Part shown: piece after piece, positions 63,192 through 64,000 of the stretch
Position numbering within the stretch: the first letter of the stretch is position 1
Layout: each line of letters opens with the position of its first letter
Origin: Streptomyces sp. NBC_00178
GTDB taxonomy: Bacteria; Actinomycetota; Actinomycetes; Streptomycetales; Streptomycetaceae
Direction: 5' to 3'
NCBI RefSeq assembly: GCF_036206005.1
Contig: NZ_CP108143.1
Coordinates: forward strand, 1,426,001-1,490,000
DNA length: 64,000 nucleotides
Made by a program: the position numbers and the translations under genes
Notes under the pieces: generated by a model
Database searches by the model: none
Told to the model about the DNA's origin: nothing
What the model saw: the letters and a program-made list of their open reading frames with translations, nothing else

Positions 63192-63296
63192 GTCCTGTCT
63201 CCCTTGAATGTGATGGCGAATGGGGGTCGGCCCGGGGCCCTGCGGGGTTCCCCCCGCGAGGCCGCTACGGCGCGTCCACCCTACTGCGCCGAGCGA

Positions 63297-64000
63297 TCAC
63301 GGCGCCCCAGCGCCGCCGCCGACGGCGGCGTCGGCCGTCGTGTCACCCGCCGCGTCGGCCCCGAGGGCCTGTTCCCGGGGCGCGAGGGACGCGAGGTCGC
63401 CGGTGTCACCGAGACGCAGGAGGAAGGGCCGCAGCCTGGTGTAGCGGATCGCGGTGACCGAGCACGGGTCCGCGTGGACGCGCTGGAAGAGGTCGAGGTG
63501 CATGCCGAGCGCGTCGGCGACGATCGCCTTGATGATGTCGCCGTGCGAGCACATGACGTAGGCGGCCTCCTCGCCGTGCTCCGCCTCGATGCGGGTGTTC
63601 CACTCGCGCACCGCCTCCACGGCCCGGGTCTGCATGGCACGCATCGACTCGCCGCCGGGGAACGCCGCGGCCGAGGGGTGCTGCTGCACGACCTTCATCA
63701 GGGGGTCGTCGGAGAGTTCGGCGAGCTTGCGGCCGGACCACTCCCCGTAGTCGCACTCGCTGATCCGGTCCTCGGTGTGCGAGGCGAGGTCCGGGCGGGC
63801 GTCCAGGAGCGGCTGGAGGGTTTCGCGGCAGCGCTGCAGCGGGCTGCTGACGGCCGCCGCGAGGGCGATGCCGGACAGCCGGCCCGGGAGGGCGGCGGCC
63901 TGGGCGGCGCCGCGTTCGTCGAGGGAGACCCCCGGAGTCCGTCCGGCGAGCACTCCGGCGGTGTTGGCGGTCGAGCGTCCGTGGCGTACGAGGATGAGCG
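63297..64000 (-). CDS. Histidine phosphatase family protein (phosphomutase-like), 5' end outside window
   Basis: At least 234 residues; the frame runs off the right edge. The catalytic L-V-R-H-G-R-S-T-A-N-T lies at the very end of the window, and the second histidine is in V-M-C-S-H-G-D-I-I. C-D-Y-G-E-W-S-G is the phosphomutase-type middle motif. It belongs to the group called MSMEG_4193 family (from memory), which accompanies DUF3090 and the SCO1664-type gene. Substrate unknown. Confidence 0.88.
   Translation of the reverse strand, partial: LILVRHGRSTANTAGVLAGRTPGVSLDERGAAQAAALPGRLSGIALAAAVSSPLQRCRETLQPLLDARPDLASHTEDRISECDYGEWSGRKLAELSDDPLMKVVQQHPSAAAFPGGESMRAMQTRAVEAVREWNTRIEAEHGEEAAYVMCSHGDIIKAIVADALGMHLDLFQRVHADPCSVTAIRYTRLRPFLLRLGDTGDLASLAPREQALGADAAGDTTADAAVGGGAGAP

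Overview
This window is a chromosomal segment of a high-GC actinobacterium, almost certainly a Streptomyces. The base composition is about 70% G+C, GTG starts are frequent, and the set includes a Pup-proteasome system, mycothiol biosynthesis (MshC), a GylR-type glycerol operon, and the Tat/PafBC/HelY neighbourhood. Genes are dense. I see no tRNA, rRNA, insertion sequence, prophage or CRISPR array. The gene order resembles the core-region block of S. coelicolor around the proteasome and gyl operon; that comparison is from memory.

Layout. 1-8.5 kb: the end of a FadR-type regulator, a C26-family amidohydrolase, a divergent LysR/TDT-exporter pair, a cupin regulator with a metal-receptor-like protein, and a glycine-betaine (OpuA-type) ABC operon whose permease carries two fused substrate-binding domains. 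8.7-10.6 kb: a 5'-3' exonuclease-like protein and an iron-box-controlled siderophore-interacting protein. 10.8-20.3 kb: an ECF sigma/anti-sigma pair (SigK/RskA type) facing a five-gene, fully overlapping operon for lipid modification (FAD amine-oxidase-like, DUF1365, two CFA-type methyltransferases, DUF1295). A divergent membrane molybdopterin oxidoreductase and a fasciclin lipoprotein follow. 20.3-21.0 kb: a decayed ADP-ribosylglycohydrolase gene, then an SPW-repeat membrane protein. 21.6-31 kb: a minus-strand block of HelY-type helicase, lipid-kinase-like protein, TatC, TatA, small proteins, PafC, PafB and two FKBP isomerases. 31-40.8 kb: the pupylation/proteasome locus (pafA, prcA, prcB, pup, dop, arc), with an MFS/LacI pair inserted between prcA and pafA. 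41-48.8 kb: ferredoxin, TrmI, a site-2 protease, a RecB-like Fe-S nuclease, an orphan response regulator, a peptide-binding lipoprotein and a HAD phosphatase. 48.9-57.7 kb: metH, then gylR-glpF-glpK-glpD. 57.9-64 kb: an LLM flavoprotein, a PAC2 protein, mshC, and a three-gene conserved group (PI3/4-kinase-like, DUF3090, histidine phosphatase) cut by the window end.

The most notable system is the SigK-type cluster. The sigma/anti-sigma pair, the lipid operon and the molybdoenzyme each have an upstream promoter-like element of the form CCAATCC-N15-YCGAAY, with exactly the same 15-nt spacing at all three sites. The molybdoenzyme site predicts a leaderless mRNA. Combined with a gene content that parallels the mycobacterial sigK locus (including a fasciclin lipoprotein, as in MPT70/MPT83), this points to a compact self-regulated redox/envelope-lipid regulon. 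Other points of interest are the 371-bp sequence-identical repeat inside the betaine transporter gene, the remnant of an HNH endonuclease VII gene between pup and prcB, a Pup that already ends in Gly-Gly-Glu, pafA placed 9 bp behind an MFS gene, and matched candidate GylR half-sites upstream of gylR and glpF.
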